Source of the DNA: Agrobacterium larrymoorei
Lineage (GTDB): Bacteria > Pseudomonadota > Alphaproteobacteria > Rhizobiales > Rhizobiaceae
Length of the DNA stretch: 64,000 bases
Reading direction: 5' to 3'
Assembly: GCF_005145045.1 (NCBI RefSeq)
Contig: NZ_CP039691.1
Location: 324,001-388,000 of the forward strand
Shown: positions 46,974 through 55,276 of the stretch, piece after piece
How positions within the stretch are numbered: the first letter of the stretch is position 1
How the letters are laid out: the number at the start of each line of letters is the position of its first letter
The notes under the pieces: model-generated
The model's database searches: none
What the model saw: the letters and a program-made list of their open reading frames with translations, nothing else
What the model was told of the DNA's origin: nothing
Program-made: the position numbers and the translations under genes

Positions 46974-47693
46974 ATGACGCTGGAATTCAACCAGATTCAC
47001 CGCAACGATCATCTGCCGGGCCGGATAGCGGTGGAGATTGCGCGGGAGATCAATGATGGCAAGCTCGCACCCGGTGACAAGCTTCCCACCGAGCACGTGC
47101 TTTCCAAGACATTCGGCGTCAGCCGTTCGGTCATCCGTGAAGCGATTGCGCAATTGCGCAACGAGGGCGTCGTTGAAACACGGCAGGGCGTCGGCGCTTT
47201 CGTTACCGATCCGCGCCAGCGCGTTTCCATTCGCATCGAGCGCTCGAAACTGAACGATCCCGATAACTTCCGTGATCTTTTTCAGCTTCGCATGCCGCTG
47301 GAAATCGAGGCGGCGGGCCTTGCGGCGGTTCACCACACGCCTGCGCAGCTGAAGACGCTGAAAGCCGCGCTGGACAATATGCGCAATGCGCCGGAATGGG
47401 AAAAGGATGGCATTGCCGCCGATCTCGATTTTCACCGTACTCTGGCCGAAGCCACCCAGAACGCCTACTTTTCGATGTTTCTCGGCTTCATCGCCGAACG
47501 CATCAGTTCTGCGATCAATATCGCCTTCTCGCGCGCTGTTTTCGGCGAAATCCTCGAGACGACGATTGCGGAGCATGTGGCGATCTATGATGCGGTTGTC
47601 GCCTCCGATGCCGCAGCCGCACGCGCCGCCATGCGCGCCCATCTGGTGGGCGCAGCCCGGCGCGTGAACCTCGATCTGGAAGTCTATCTCTAG
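46974..47693 (+). CDS. GntR family regulator with FCD domain
   Basis: 239 residues from MTLEFNQIHRNDHLPGRIAVEIAREI. Winged helix with LPTEHVLSKTFGVSRSVIREAIAQLRNEGVVETRQGVGAFV, then an all-helical FCD domain (FRDLFQLRMPLEIEAAGLAA, metal-binding D..H in DLDFHRTLAEAT and H in ITIAEHVAIYDAV). Typical of UxuR/LldR/ExuR-type sensors of hydroxy or sugar acids. The likely operators are GGTTGTC dyads at 45368, 47695 and 47811. Confidence 0.9.
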   Translation: MTLEFNQIHRNDHLPGRIAVEIAREINDGKLAPGDKLPTEHVLSKTFGVSRSVIREAIAQLRNEGVVETRQGVGAFVTDPRQRVSIRIERSKLNDPDNFRDLFQLRMPLEIEAAGLAAVHHTPAQLKTLKAALDNMRNAPEWEKDGIAADLDFHRTLAEATQNAYFSMFLGFIAERISSAINIAFSRAVFGEILETTIAEHVAIYDAVVASDAAAARAAMRAHLVGAARRVNLDLEVYL

Positions 47694-47694
47694 G

Positions 47695-47706
47695 TTGTCG
47701 GGACAA
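47695..47706. promoter_or_regulatory. TTGTC-GG-GACAA dyad just after GntR gene
   Basis: TTGTCGGGACAA, perfect 5-bp arms, one base past the regulator's stop. Same TTGTC core as the other two candidate operators; it is 177 bp before the FAH-family gene. Confidence 0.5.
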
Positions 47707-47810
47707 GACGTCGGCACCGACACGCATTACGTAATTTTCCTCTAAAATTTGACGGTGACGAGACTGGACTAAGCCACTCTCTCATACTAAGAAGAAACGA
47801 CGTATTCAGG

Positions 47811-47829
47811 TTGTCAGACATCCAGACAA
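47811..47829. promoter_or_regulatory. GGTTGTC-type operator candidate before FAH-TRAP operon
   Basis: TTGTCAGACATCCAGACAA, with outer arms TTGTC/GACAA and an inner AGACA-type repeat, about 55-70 bp upstream of the FAH-family gene. Fits control of the FAH-TRAP transcript by the GntR protein. Confidence 0.5.
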
Positions 47830-47882
47830 TACGATGCTGTGGAGGCAGCGGTCGGATGCGCTGAAAAATGGGAGGACTAAGC

Positions 47883-49043
47883 TTGGCGGGGATCAGGTCT
47901 GTCGATGCTGCTGCAATTTTGCCGGAGGACCATCAGGACGCGGTTCTGATTGGCCGGGTCTGGTCCAAATCCGAGGACGGACCGTGTCCGGTTCTGTTAA
48001 AGGACGGCGTTCTCTACGATCTTTCGAGATTGGCGCCGACAGTTTCCGAGCTGCTCGAAAAACACGATCTCATCGGTCTCCTGGCGGACACCTTGCAGTT
48101 TCCGGCTCTCGGATCGCTCGAGGCCTTCCTCGACGGTTCGGCTGGACAGTTGCTTGCGCCGAACGATTTGCAGGCCGTCAAGGCTGCCGGTGTTACATTT
48201 GCCGATAGCATGCTGGAGCGCGTGATCGAGGAGCAGGCCAAGGGCGATCCCCTGCGCGCGCAAGATATTCGCTCCCGTCTCGCTCCTGTTTTGGGCGATA
48301 ATCTGAAGGGTCTCGAAGCCGGATCGCAGAAGGCAGCGGAAGTGAAGGCGCTGCTGCAGGAGATGGGGCTCTGGTCGCAATATCTGGAAGTCGGCATCGG
48401 CCCGGATGCGGAGATATTCTCCAAGGCGCAGCCCATGTCGTCCGTTGGCTGCGGTGCGCTGATCGGCGTTCATCCCAAGTCTCAGTGGAACAATCCGGAG
48501 CCGGAAGTTGTGCTTGCGGTGACCTCTGACGGTCGTATCGTGGGAACGGCACTGGGCAACGATGTCAATTTGCGCGACTTCGAAGGTCGGTCCGCACTTC
48601 TGCTGAGCAAGGCTAAGGATAACAACGCTTCCTGCGCCATCGGCCCGTTCATTCGCTTGTTCGACGGAAAGTTTACGCTGGACGATGTGAAGAAGGCGCA
48701 GATTTCGCTTCTGGTCGAAGGTGAGGACGGCTTTACCATGACCGGCGTCAGCCCCATGCAGGCGATCAGCCGCACGCCGGAAAATCTCGTGTCGCAGCTT
48801 CTCAATCGCGATCATCAATATCCAGATGGCGCTGTCTTTTTCCTCGGCACCATGTTTGCGCCGGTCAAGGACCGTAACGGGCCGGGGCTTGGGTTTACCC
48901 ATGCCAAGGGTGACCGGGTGGAGATTTCCTCGCCGAAGCTGGGGCGGCTGGTCAACTGGGTGGCAAGCACATCCGAATGCCCGGAATGGACATTCGGCAC
49001 GACGGCGCTGATGCGCAATCTCGCAAAGCGCGGGCTTCTCTGA
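47883..49043 (+). CDS. FAH-family 2-keto-3-deoxy-acid dehydratase (XylX-like)
   Basis: About 386 residues. The N-terminus (DAAAILPEDHQDAVLIGRVW) and overall length match the fumarylacetoacetate-hydrolase-fold dehydratases such as Caulobacter XylX, which turn 2-keto-3-deoxypentonates into 2-oxoglutarate semialdehyde. FAH domain: EVVLAVTSDGRIVGTALGND with metal-ligand Glu/Asp, then LSKAKDNNASCAIGPFIRLFDG and the C-terminal FTHAKGDRVEISSPKLGRLVNWV. I prefer the TTG at 47883 (GGGAGG seven bases upstream); the ATG at 47868 overlaps that site. Leads the TRAP genes. Substrate by inference. Confidence 0.8.
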   Translation: MAGIRSVDAAAILPEDHQDAVLIGRVWSKSEDGPCPVLLKDGVLYDLSRLAPTVSELLEKHDLIGLLADTLQFPALGSLEAFLDGSAGQLLAPNDLQAVKAAGVTFADSMLERVIEEQAKGDPLRAQDIRSRLAPVLGDNLKGLEAGSQKAAEVKALLQEMGLWSQYLEVGIGPDAEIFSKAQPMSSVGCGALIGVHPKSQWNNPEPEVVLAVTSDGRIVGTALGNDVNLRDFEGRSALLLSKAKDNNASCAIGPFIRLFDGKFTLDDVKKAQISLLVEGEDGFTMTGVSPMQAISRTPENLVSQLLNRDHQYPDGAVFFLGTMFAPVKDRNGPGLGFTHAKGDRVEISSPKLGRLVNWVASTSECPEWTFGTTALMRNLAKRGLL

Positions 49044-49169
49044 CGTATCGGTGCGGAAGCCCAATCGGTTTCCGTCGGAGGCGATACGCAGATTTTAAGG
49101 GCTTGGAGTGCATTCACGCGCGCGCCGCTAAAGGTGCGTGCCGCTCCAGATCATTCTCGGGAGGGGAAG

Positions 49170-49700
49170 ATGCAGAAAGTCATCAATCTTTTTTACCGCA
49201 TTCTCGAGGTCATTCTCGTTGCGCTTCTTGCAGGCATGGCGATCATGGTCTTCGTCAATGTGGTGATGCGTTACACCATGAATTCGGGCATCAATGTTTC
49301 CGAAGAACTGGCGCGTTATTTCTTCGTCTGGATCACCTTCATCGGTGCGGTCGTCACGTTCCGCGAAAACAGCCATATGGGCATCGAGACGCTGGTCATG
49401 TTCCTGTCCAGGGGCAAACGCATCTTCTGCATGATCCTCTCCAACATCGTGATCCTGCTCTGCTCCGCCATCTTCTTCTGGGGAACATGGAAGCAGTCCG
49501 GCATCAATGCCAGCATGCACGCACCCGTCACGGGTCTTTCGATGATCTGGGTCTATGGCATCGGCATGTTTACCGGCGGCATCATGTTCATCATCGCGCT
49601 GGAACGGCTCTACCGGCTGCTCACGGGCAAGGTGACGGAAGAGGAAATCGCTGCCTTTGCCGGTGAAAATCTCACCATCGAACAGCTTTCGGAGCGCTGA
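49170..49700 (+). CDS. dctQ: TRAP transporter small permease (DctQ)
   Basis: 176 residues with four hydrophobic helices (ILEVILVALLAGMAIMVFVNVV, YFFVWITFIGAVVTF, FCMILSNIVILLCSAIFFWG, MIWVYGIGMFTGGIMFIIA), the DctQ pattern. MHAPVTGLSMIW is conserved. Start at MQKVINLF with GGGAGGGG nine bases upstream. Followed after 3 bp by the large permease. Confidence 0.92.
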   Translation: MQKVINLFYRILEVILVALLAGMAIMVFVNVVMRYTMNSGINVSEELARYFFVWITFIGAVVTFRENSHMGIETLVMFLSRGKRIFCMILSNIVILLCSAIFFWGTWKQSGINASMHAPVTGLSMIWVYGIGMFTGGIMFIIALERLYRLLTGKVTEEEIAAFAGENLTIEQLSER

Positions 49701-49703
49701 CAT

Positions 49704-50981
49704 ATGACACTTCTGGTTTTCGTCGGCTCGCTTCTCGGCGCCATGGCCATCGGCGTTCCCGTCGCCTTCTCGCTGATGTTCTGTGGTGTCGTGCTCATGT
49801 GGTACATGGGCATGTTCAACACCGCGATCATTGCGCAGAACATGATTTCCGGTGCCGATACGTTCACGCTGCTTGCCATCCCCTTCTTCATTCTGGCGGG
49901 TGAGTTGATGAATTCCGGCGGTCTGTCGCGCCGCATCATCGATTTCGCCATCGCACTGGTCGGCCATATTCGCGGCGGTCTAGGTATCGTTGCAATCGTC
50001 GCGGCCATCATCATGGCCAGCATTTCCGGCTCGGCTGCGGCGGATACGGCGGCTCTCGCGGCAATCCTCATTCCGATGATGGCGAAGGCCGGTTACGATA
50101 TTCCCCGTTCCGGTGGCCTGATCGCGGCAGGTGGCATCATCGCGCCCGTTATCCCGCCATCCATGGCCTTCATCGTTTTCGGTGTGGCGGCCAACGTCTC
50201 CATCACGCAGCTTTTCCTCGCAGGCATCGTGCCCGGCATCCTGATGGGAACCTCGCTCATCATTGCCTGGCTGATCGTGGTGCGAAAGGATGACATCAAG
50301 CCGCTGCCGAAAACCACCGCGAAGGAGCGGCTGGTCGCGACAGGCCGCGCCGGATGGGCGCTCGGCATGCCAGTCATCATTCTCGGCGGTATCAAGGCGG
50401 GCATCATGACGCCGACGGAAGCGGCGGTCGTTGCCGCTGCTTATGCTCTCTTCGTCGGAATGGTGATCTACAGGGAACTGAAGCCCGCCGACCTCGGTCA
50501 TGTGTTGCTGCGCGCCGCAAAGAGCACCTCGATCATCATGTTCCTCGTGGCTGCCGCCCTCGTTTCCGCTTGGCTCATCACCGCGGCCAATATTCCGGCG
50601 GAAGTCGCCGGTTATATCGAGCCGCTGATCGACCGCCCGATGCTGCTGATGGCCGTCATCATGGTGCTGGTCTTCATCGTCGGCACCGCACTCGATCTGA
50701 CGCCGACGATCCTGATCCTGACGCCTGTGCTTATGCCCATCATCAAGCAGGCGGGTATCGATCCGGTCTATTTCGGCGTGCTTTTCATCATCAACAATGC
50801 CATCGGCCTCATCACGCCGCCGGTTGGGGTTGTTCTCAATGTGGTTTCGGGCGTCGGGCGCATTCCGCTCGGCAAGGTCACGGTCGGTGTCTGGCCGTTC
50901 CTCGTGGCCGAAACCATCGTCCTGGCCCTTCTGGTGATCTTTCCGCAGATCGTCATGGTGCCGCTGCAATATCTAAGATGA
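49704..50981 (+). CDS. dctM: TRAP transporter large permease (DctM)
   Basis: 425 residues with about 12 membrane segments and the DctM-family blocks FFILAGELMNSGG, SISGSAAADTAALAAILIPMM, GGIIAPVIPPSMAFIVFGV and TALDLTPTILILTPVLMPI. It forms the Na+- or H+-coupled channel for the bound solute with DctQ. Spacing to dctQ is 3 bp. Confidence 0.95.
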   Translation: MTLLVFVGSLLGAMAIGVPVAFSLMFCGVVLMWYMGMFNTAIIAQNMISGADTFTLLAIPFFILAGELMNSGGLSRRIIDFAIALVGHIRGGLGIVAIVAAIIMASISGSAAADTAALAAILIPMMAKAGYDIPRSGGLIAAGGIIAPVIPPSMAFIVFGVAANVSITQLFLAGIVPGILMGTSLIIAWLIVVRKDDIKPLPKTTAKERLVATGRAGWALGMPVIILGGIKAGIMTPTEAAVVAAAYALFVGMVIYRELKPADLGHVLLRAAKSTSIIMFLVAAALVSAWLITAANIPAEVAGYIEPLIDRPMLLMAVIMVLVFIVGTALDLTPTILILTPVLMPIIKQAGIDPVYFGVLFIINNAIGLITPPVGVVLNVVSGVGRIPLGKVTVGVWPFLVAETIVLALLVIFPQIVMVPLQYLR

Positions 50982-51017
50982 CCTGAAATGAGTTTCTCAA
51001 ATCCATGGGAGGAAAAT

Positions 51018-52025
51018 ATGAGAAAGCTACTTCTGGCCACCACGGCCATCGCATTCACAGCCAGTGCCGCCGCTCCCGCATTCGCGGAATTCAACAGCCG
51101 CACGATCCGCGTGTCGAACGGCATCAATCAGGATCACCCGGTCGGTAATGGCATCAAGGCCATGCAGGCTTGCCTCGATGAGAAATCCGGCGGCAAGCTG
51201 AAGCTAACCGCATTCTGGGGCGGCGCGCTCGGTGGCGATCTCCAGGCAACGCAGGCGCTGCGCTCCGGCGTTCAGGAGGCGGTTGTCACCTCGTCTTCGC
51301 CACTGGTCGGGCTCATCCCGGCACTCGGCGTTTTCGATCTGCCCTTCCTCTTTGCCAATGAAAAGGAAGTCGATGCCGTGCTGGATGGCGAGTTCGGCGA
51401 CATGATGAACAAGAAGCTGGAAGAGCAGGGTCTGGTCAACCTTGCCTATTGGGAGAACGGTTTCCGCAACCTTTCCAACTCCAAGCATTCGGTCAATAAA
51501 TGGGAAGATTTCTCCGGGCTGAAAGTCCGCGTGATGCAGAACAACATCTTCCTCGATACCTTCCAGAACCTCGGCGCCAACGCCACGCCCATGGCCTTCG
51601 GCGAGGTCTTCTCGGCGCTCGAAACCAACGCAATCGACGCGCAGGAGAACCCTTACGTGACCATCGATACCTCTAAGTTCTACGAGGTACAGAAATACGT
51701 TACCGAAACCAACCACGCCTATACGCCGTTCCTCTTCCTCTTCTCCAAGCCGATCTTCGACAGCTATACGCCCGAAGAACAGACCGCACTGCGCGAGTGT
51801 GCCGTCGTCGGTCGTGACGAGGAGCGCAAAGTCATCCGTGCGCTGAACCAGAAATCGCTGGACAAGATCAAGCAGGCCGGTCTGGAAGTGAACGTCTTGT
51901 CGGCGGATGAGCAGACGCGTATCCGCGAAAAGTCGGCCATCGTTTACGAAAAGCACAAGGCGCAGATCGGCGCGGATGTGGTCGATGGCATTCAGGCAAA
52001 GCTAAAGGAAGTGCGCGGGCTTTAA
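51018..52025 (+). CDS. dctP: TRAP transporter solute-binding protein (DctP)
   Basis: 335 residues with signal peptide (LLLATTAIAFTASAAAPAFAEF). Periplasmic receptor, DctP family: RVSNGINQDHPVGNGIKAMQ, WGGALGGDLQATQALRSGVQ, and the ligand-carboxylate Arg region FSGLKVRVMQNNIFLDTFQNLGANATPMAFGEVFSALE. GGGAGG lies six bases before the ATG at 51018. Neighbouring enzymes suggest a sugar acid or other hydroxy-carboxylate ligand. Followed by a terminator. Confidence 0.93.
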   Translation: MRKLLLATTAIAFTASAAAPAFAEFNSRTIRVSNGINQDHPVGNGIKAMQACLDEKSGGKLKLTAFWGGALGGDLQATQALRSGVQEAVVTSSSPLVGLIPALGVFDLPFLFANEKEVDAVLDGEFGDMMNKKLEEQGLVNLAYWENGFRNLSNSKHSVNKWEDFSGLKVRVMQNNIFLDTFQNLGANATPMAFGEVFSALETNAIDAQENPYVTIDTSKFYEVQKYVTETNHAYTPFLFLFSKPIFDSYTPEEQTALRECAVVGRDEERKVIRALNQKSLDKIKQAGLEVNVLSADEQTRIREKSAIVYEKHKAQIGADVVDGIQAKLKEVRGL

Positions 52026-52050
52026 GCTTCCATATGCAGATACAAGAACT

Positions 52051-52079
52051 CCCGGCGATGTGATGTCGCCGGGCGTTTT
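52051..52079 (+). terminator. Terminator after dctP
   Basis: CCCGGCGA pairs with TCGCCGGG around TGTGATG and is followed by CGTTTT. It ends the TRAP operon. The inverted repeat copy begins immediately after. Confidence 0.85.
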
Positions 52080-52201
52080 GGTCTGAAATAGCTTTTCTCG
52101 CCGCGCAGACGCGCGTCTGCTGGATCCCGGCTCGAGGCCGGGGTGACGGGTGAGGGAGCGGTTTTCGCGCCAAACTACCCACTCAGTTAAGGCCAGACAG
52201 C
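52079..52201. repeat. Truncated inverted copy of the 33.2-kb palindromic element
   Basis: Read on the minus strand this matches the left arm of 33221-33474 over its whole length: GCTGTCTGGCCTTAACTGAG (versus GCTGTCCGGTTTAAACTGAG), GGTAGTTTGG, CCGTCACCC-hairpin-GATCCA, the palindrome GCAGACGCGCGTCTGC (52105-52120), and finally TTTCAGACCAA. It stops at the point where the full copy has its central dyad. Length agrees to within 2 bp. No coding frame. Confidence 0.8.
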
Positions 52202-52249
52202 AGCGCCATAAGGACGATGATGGAGCTGGATGGTTTGTCGAGCCTCTAT

Positions 52250-54208
52250 TCAGGCCGCGACTGGCTTGTTCTGTCTGTTTTCGATCAGATCATCGACAAC
52301 TGCGGGATCGGCCAGTGTCGATGTGTCGCCGAGTGAGCCGTAATCGTCTTCAGCGATTTTACGCAGGATTCGGCGCATGATCTTGCCTGAACGGGTTTTC
52401 GGCAGGCCCGGCGCGAACTGAATCTTGTCGGGTGTCGCGACTGGGCCGATTTCATCGCGAACATGTTTGACCAGTTCAGCCCTCAGCGCATCATCACCCG
52501 TCTGGCCTGCCATCAGCGTTACATAGCAATAAATGCCCTGTCCCTTGATGGAGTGCGGATAGCCGACGACGGCAGCCTCGGAAACGAGATTGTGAGACAC
52601 CAGCGCCGATTCCACTTCGGCCGTGCCAAGGCGGTGGCCGGAAACGTTCAGCACGTCATCGACGCGACCGGTGATCCAGTAGTAGCCGTCCTCGTCGCGG
52701 CGGCAGCCATCTCCGGTAAAATACTTGCCCTTGTAGGTGGAGAAGTAGGTATCGATGAAGCGCTGGTGGTCGCCATAGACGGTGCGTGCCTGGCCCGGCC
52801 AGCTATCGGTAATGCACAGATTGCCGTCTGCCGCACCTTCCAGCACCTTGCCTTCGGCATCGACCAGTTGCGGCTGGACGCCGAAGAAGGGGCGCGTCGC
52901 GGAGCCGGGTTTCAGGTCGGTCGCACCGGGCAGCGGTGAAATCAGGATGCCGCCGGTCTCCGTCTGCCACCAGGTATCGACTATCGGGCTCTTATCCTCG
53001 CCGACCACATGGTAATACCACTCCCACGCTTCCGGGTTGATCGGCTCACCGACCGTGCCGAGAAGGCGGATGCTGGAGCGCGATGAGCGCTTGACGAACT
53101 CGTCGCCTGCCCCCATCAGCGAACGAAGCGCTGTTGGCGCCGTGTAGAAGATGTTGACCTTGTGCTTGTCGATGACTTCCCAGAAGCGGCCCTGATCGGG
53201 GAAATTCGGCACACCTTCGAACATCAGTGTCGTGGCGCAGTTGGCCAGCGGTCCGTAGACGATATAGGAGTGGCCGGTCACCCAGCCCACATCGGCGGTG
53301 CACCAGTAGATGTCGTTATCCTTGTAATCGAAGACATATTCATGCGTCATCGACACGTAGACCAGATAGCCGCCCGTGGTGTGCAGCACGCCCTTTGGCT
53401 TGCCGGTGGAGCCGGATGTATAAAGAATGAAGAGCGGGTCTTCCGCCTTCATCTTCACCGGCTCGCAATGCGGCTTCACGCTTGCGACTTCCTGATGATA
53501 CCAGAGGTCGCGGCCCGGCGCCCAGTTGGTCTTGCCGCCGGTGCGGCGGACGACCAGAACTTTGTTGACGATGACGTGCTGGCGCGCGGCGATGTGGATC
53601 GCCTTGTCGGTATTTTCCTTCAGCGGGATCGGCTTGCCGCCGCGCACGCCCTCATCGCAGGTGATGACGAAGGTGGACTGGCAATCGACGATACGTCCGG
53701 CAAGCGCTTCCGGTGAGAAGCCACCGAACACCACGGAATGAATGGCGCCGATACGGGCGCAGGCGAGCATCGCATAGGCTGCTTCCGGGATCATCGGCAT
53801 GTAGATGGTGACGCGATCGCCCTTCTTCACACCCTGCTTCTTCAGTACGTTGGCAAGGCGGCAGACGGCGTCATAAAGCTGATTATAGGTAATCTTCTTG
53901 TCGATATAGGGATTGTCGCCTTCCCAGATGATTGCCGTGCGCTCGCCGTGGGTCTTCAAATGGCGGTCGATGCAATTGTAGGAAACGTTGGTCAGCCCGT
54001 CCTCGAACCACTTGATCGGCACCTTGCCCTTGAAGGATGTGTTCTTGACCTTCGTGTAGGGCTTGAACCAGTCGATGCGCTTGCCATGCTTGCCCCAGAA
54101 CTTCTCCGGGTCTTCGACGCTGTCCTGATACCATTTCAGATAGCGCTCGTTGTCGATCAAGGTGCCGGTCTTAACCGATTTCAGAACCGGGTAGATCTTT
54201 GCAGACAT
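52250..54208 (-). CDS. acsA: Acetyl-CoA synthetase
   Basis: 652 residues from [12 protein letters not shown]. Activates acetate to acetyl-CoA through acetyl-AMP. ANL-superfamily motifs: [75 protein letters not shown], and the regulatory Lys in [11 protein letters not shown], the usual lysine-acetylation site. GAGGAG precedes the start. It faces trcR across 230 bp. Confidence 0.97.
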   Translation of the reverse strand: MSAKIYPVLKSVKTGTLIDNERYLKWYQDSVEDPEKFWGKHGKRIDWFKPYTKVKNTSFKGKVPIKWFEDGLTNVSYNCIDRHLKTHGERTAIIWEGDNPYIDKKITYNQLYDAVCRLANVLKKQGVKKGDRVTIYMPMIPEAAYAMLACARIGAIHSVVFGGFSPEALAGRIVDCQSTFVITCDEGVRGGKPIPLKENTDKAIHIAARQHVIVNKVLVVRRTGGKTNWAPGRDLWYHQEVASVKPHCEPVKMKAEDPLFILYTSGSTGKPKGVLHTTGGYLVYVSMTHEYVFDYKDNDIYWCTADVGWVTGHSYIVYGPLANCATTLMFEGVPNFPDQGRFWEVIDKHKVNIFYTAPTALRSLMGAGDEFVKRSSRSSIRLLGTVGEPINPEAWEWYYHVVGEDKSPIVDTWWQTETGGILISPLPGATDLKPGSATRPFFGVQPQLVDAEGKVLEGAADGNLCITDSWPGQARTVYGDHQRFIDTYFSTYKGKYFTGDGCRRDEDGYYWITGRVDDVLNVSGHRLGTAEVESALVSHNLVSEAAVVGYPHSIKGQGIYCYVTLMAGQTGDDALRAELVKHVRDEIGPVATPDKIQFAPGLPKTRSGKIMRRILRKIAEDDYGSLGDTSTLADPAVVDDLIENRQNKPVAA

Positions 54209-54438
54209 GAACTTCTCCTCAAGCAAAATGTCATCAGTCCTGCTGGAAACTCCTCAGTTCCAGTCATGTGCCCAATTCATAGCAGTTCGGTGACATCCGG
54301 CAATTAGACAAAGGTCATTTGTTGCTCAAACAATTGCAATTCTGATGCAATCCGGTTATAGAGCGCACATATCCCGGAAATTAGTGGTTTAATTCCACGC
54401 CCGCGACACCGGCGCGGACGCACAGAAGGATTGTATCT

Positions 54439-55140
54439 ATGGTTCAAACACTGCTCATGCCGAAAGCGACAGCCGTCTGGCTCGTTGACAACACGGCGCT
54501 GTCGTTCGATCAGATCGCCACGTTCTGCAAGCTGCATCCGCTTGAAGTCAAGGCAATCGCCGATGGTGAAGCAGCGCAGGGCATCAAGGGCCTCGACCCG
54601 ATTGCGACCGGGCAGCTGTCCCGCGACGAAATCGCACGCGCCGAAGGCAACCCGAACCACAAGCTGAAGCTTTCCGAGCCGAAGGTTCGCGTTCCCGAAT
54701 CCAAGCGCCGCGGCCCGCGTTACACGCCGGTTTCCAAGCGTCAGGACCGTCCGAACGCCATTCTCTGGCTGGTTCGCAACCATGCCGAACTGAAGGACGC
54801 GCAGATTTCGCGCCTCGTCGGCACGACGAAGTCCACCATCGAACAGATTCGCGACCGCACGCACTGGAACTCGGCCAACCTGACGCCGATGGACCCGGTA
54901 ACGCTCGGTCTCTGCAGCCAGATCGATCTCGACCTTGAAGTCGAACGCGCATCGCGCGGCCGTCCTCTTCCAACCCAGGAAGAGCTGGACGCGACCCTGC
55001 AGCCAGCCGCTGCAACGGAAAGTCTCGGCTTCAATTACGAGCGCGAAGAAGAAAAAGAAATCGACGCCAACGCCGTTTTCGCCAAGCTCAGCTCGCTCAA
55101 GTCTACCCGAAAGGACGAAGACGAGGACGACAACTACTAA
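54439..55140 (+). CDS. trcR: Cell-cycle transcriptional regulator TrcR (DUF1013)
   Basis: 233 residues: LLMPKATAVWLVDNTALSFDQIATFCKLHPLEVKAIADGE and QDRPNAILWLVRNHAELKDAQISRLVGTTKSTIEQIRDRTHWN are the alphaproteobacterial TrcR/DUF1013 signature. The C-terminus is acidic (DEDEDDNY). Proteins of this family are linked to GcrA/CtrA-controlled cell-cycle transcription. Well-defined terminator follows. Confidence 0.93.
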   Translation: MVQTLLMPKATAVWLVDNTALSFDQIATFCKLHPLEVKAIADGEAAQGIKGLDPIATGQLSRDEIARAEGNPNHKLKLSEPKVRVPESKRRGPRYTPVSKRQDRPNAILWLVRNHAELKDAQISRLVGTTKSTIEQIRDRTHWNSANLTPMDPVTLGLCSQIDLDLEVERASRGRPLPTQEELDATLQPAAATESLGFNYEREEEKEIDANAVFAKLSSLKSTRKDEDEDDNY

Positions 55141-55169
55141 TTTTCGGGCTCAGCTCCAGAAGACATCAG

Positions 55170-55194
55170 GCCCCGGTTTTCCCGGGGCTTTTTT
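55170..55194 (+). terminator. Terminator after trcR
   Basis: GCCCCGG/CCGGGGC hairpin followed by six T residues. Confidence 0.9.
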
Positions 55195-55216
55195 GTGCTT
55201 GGCCTTAAGGCGAGAT

Positions 55217-55246
55217 ACAAAAAACCCCCGCATTGCTGCGGAGGTT
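55217..55246 (-). terminator. Terminator after ndvA (minus strand)
   Basis: On the minus strand CCTCCGCA pairs with TGCGGGGG (one G-T) around GCAA and is followed by TTTTTT. It ends the ndvA transcript, back to back with the trcR terminator. Confidence 0.8.
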
Positions 55247-55276
55247 CGTAACATCTCATCTCGTTCAGCTTGACGC

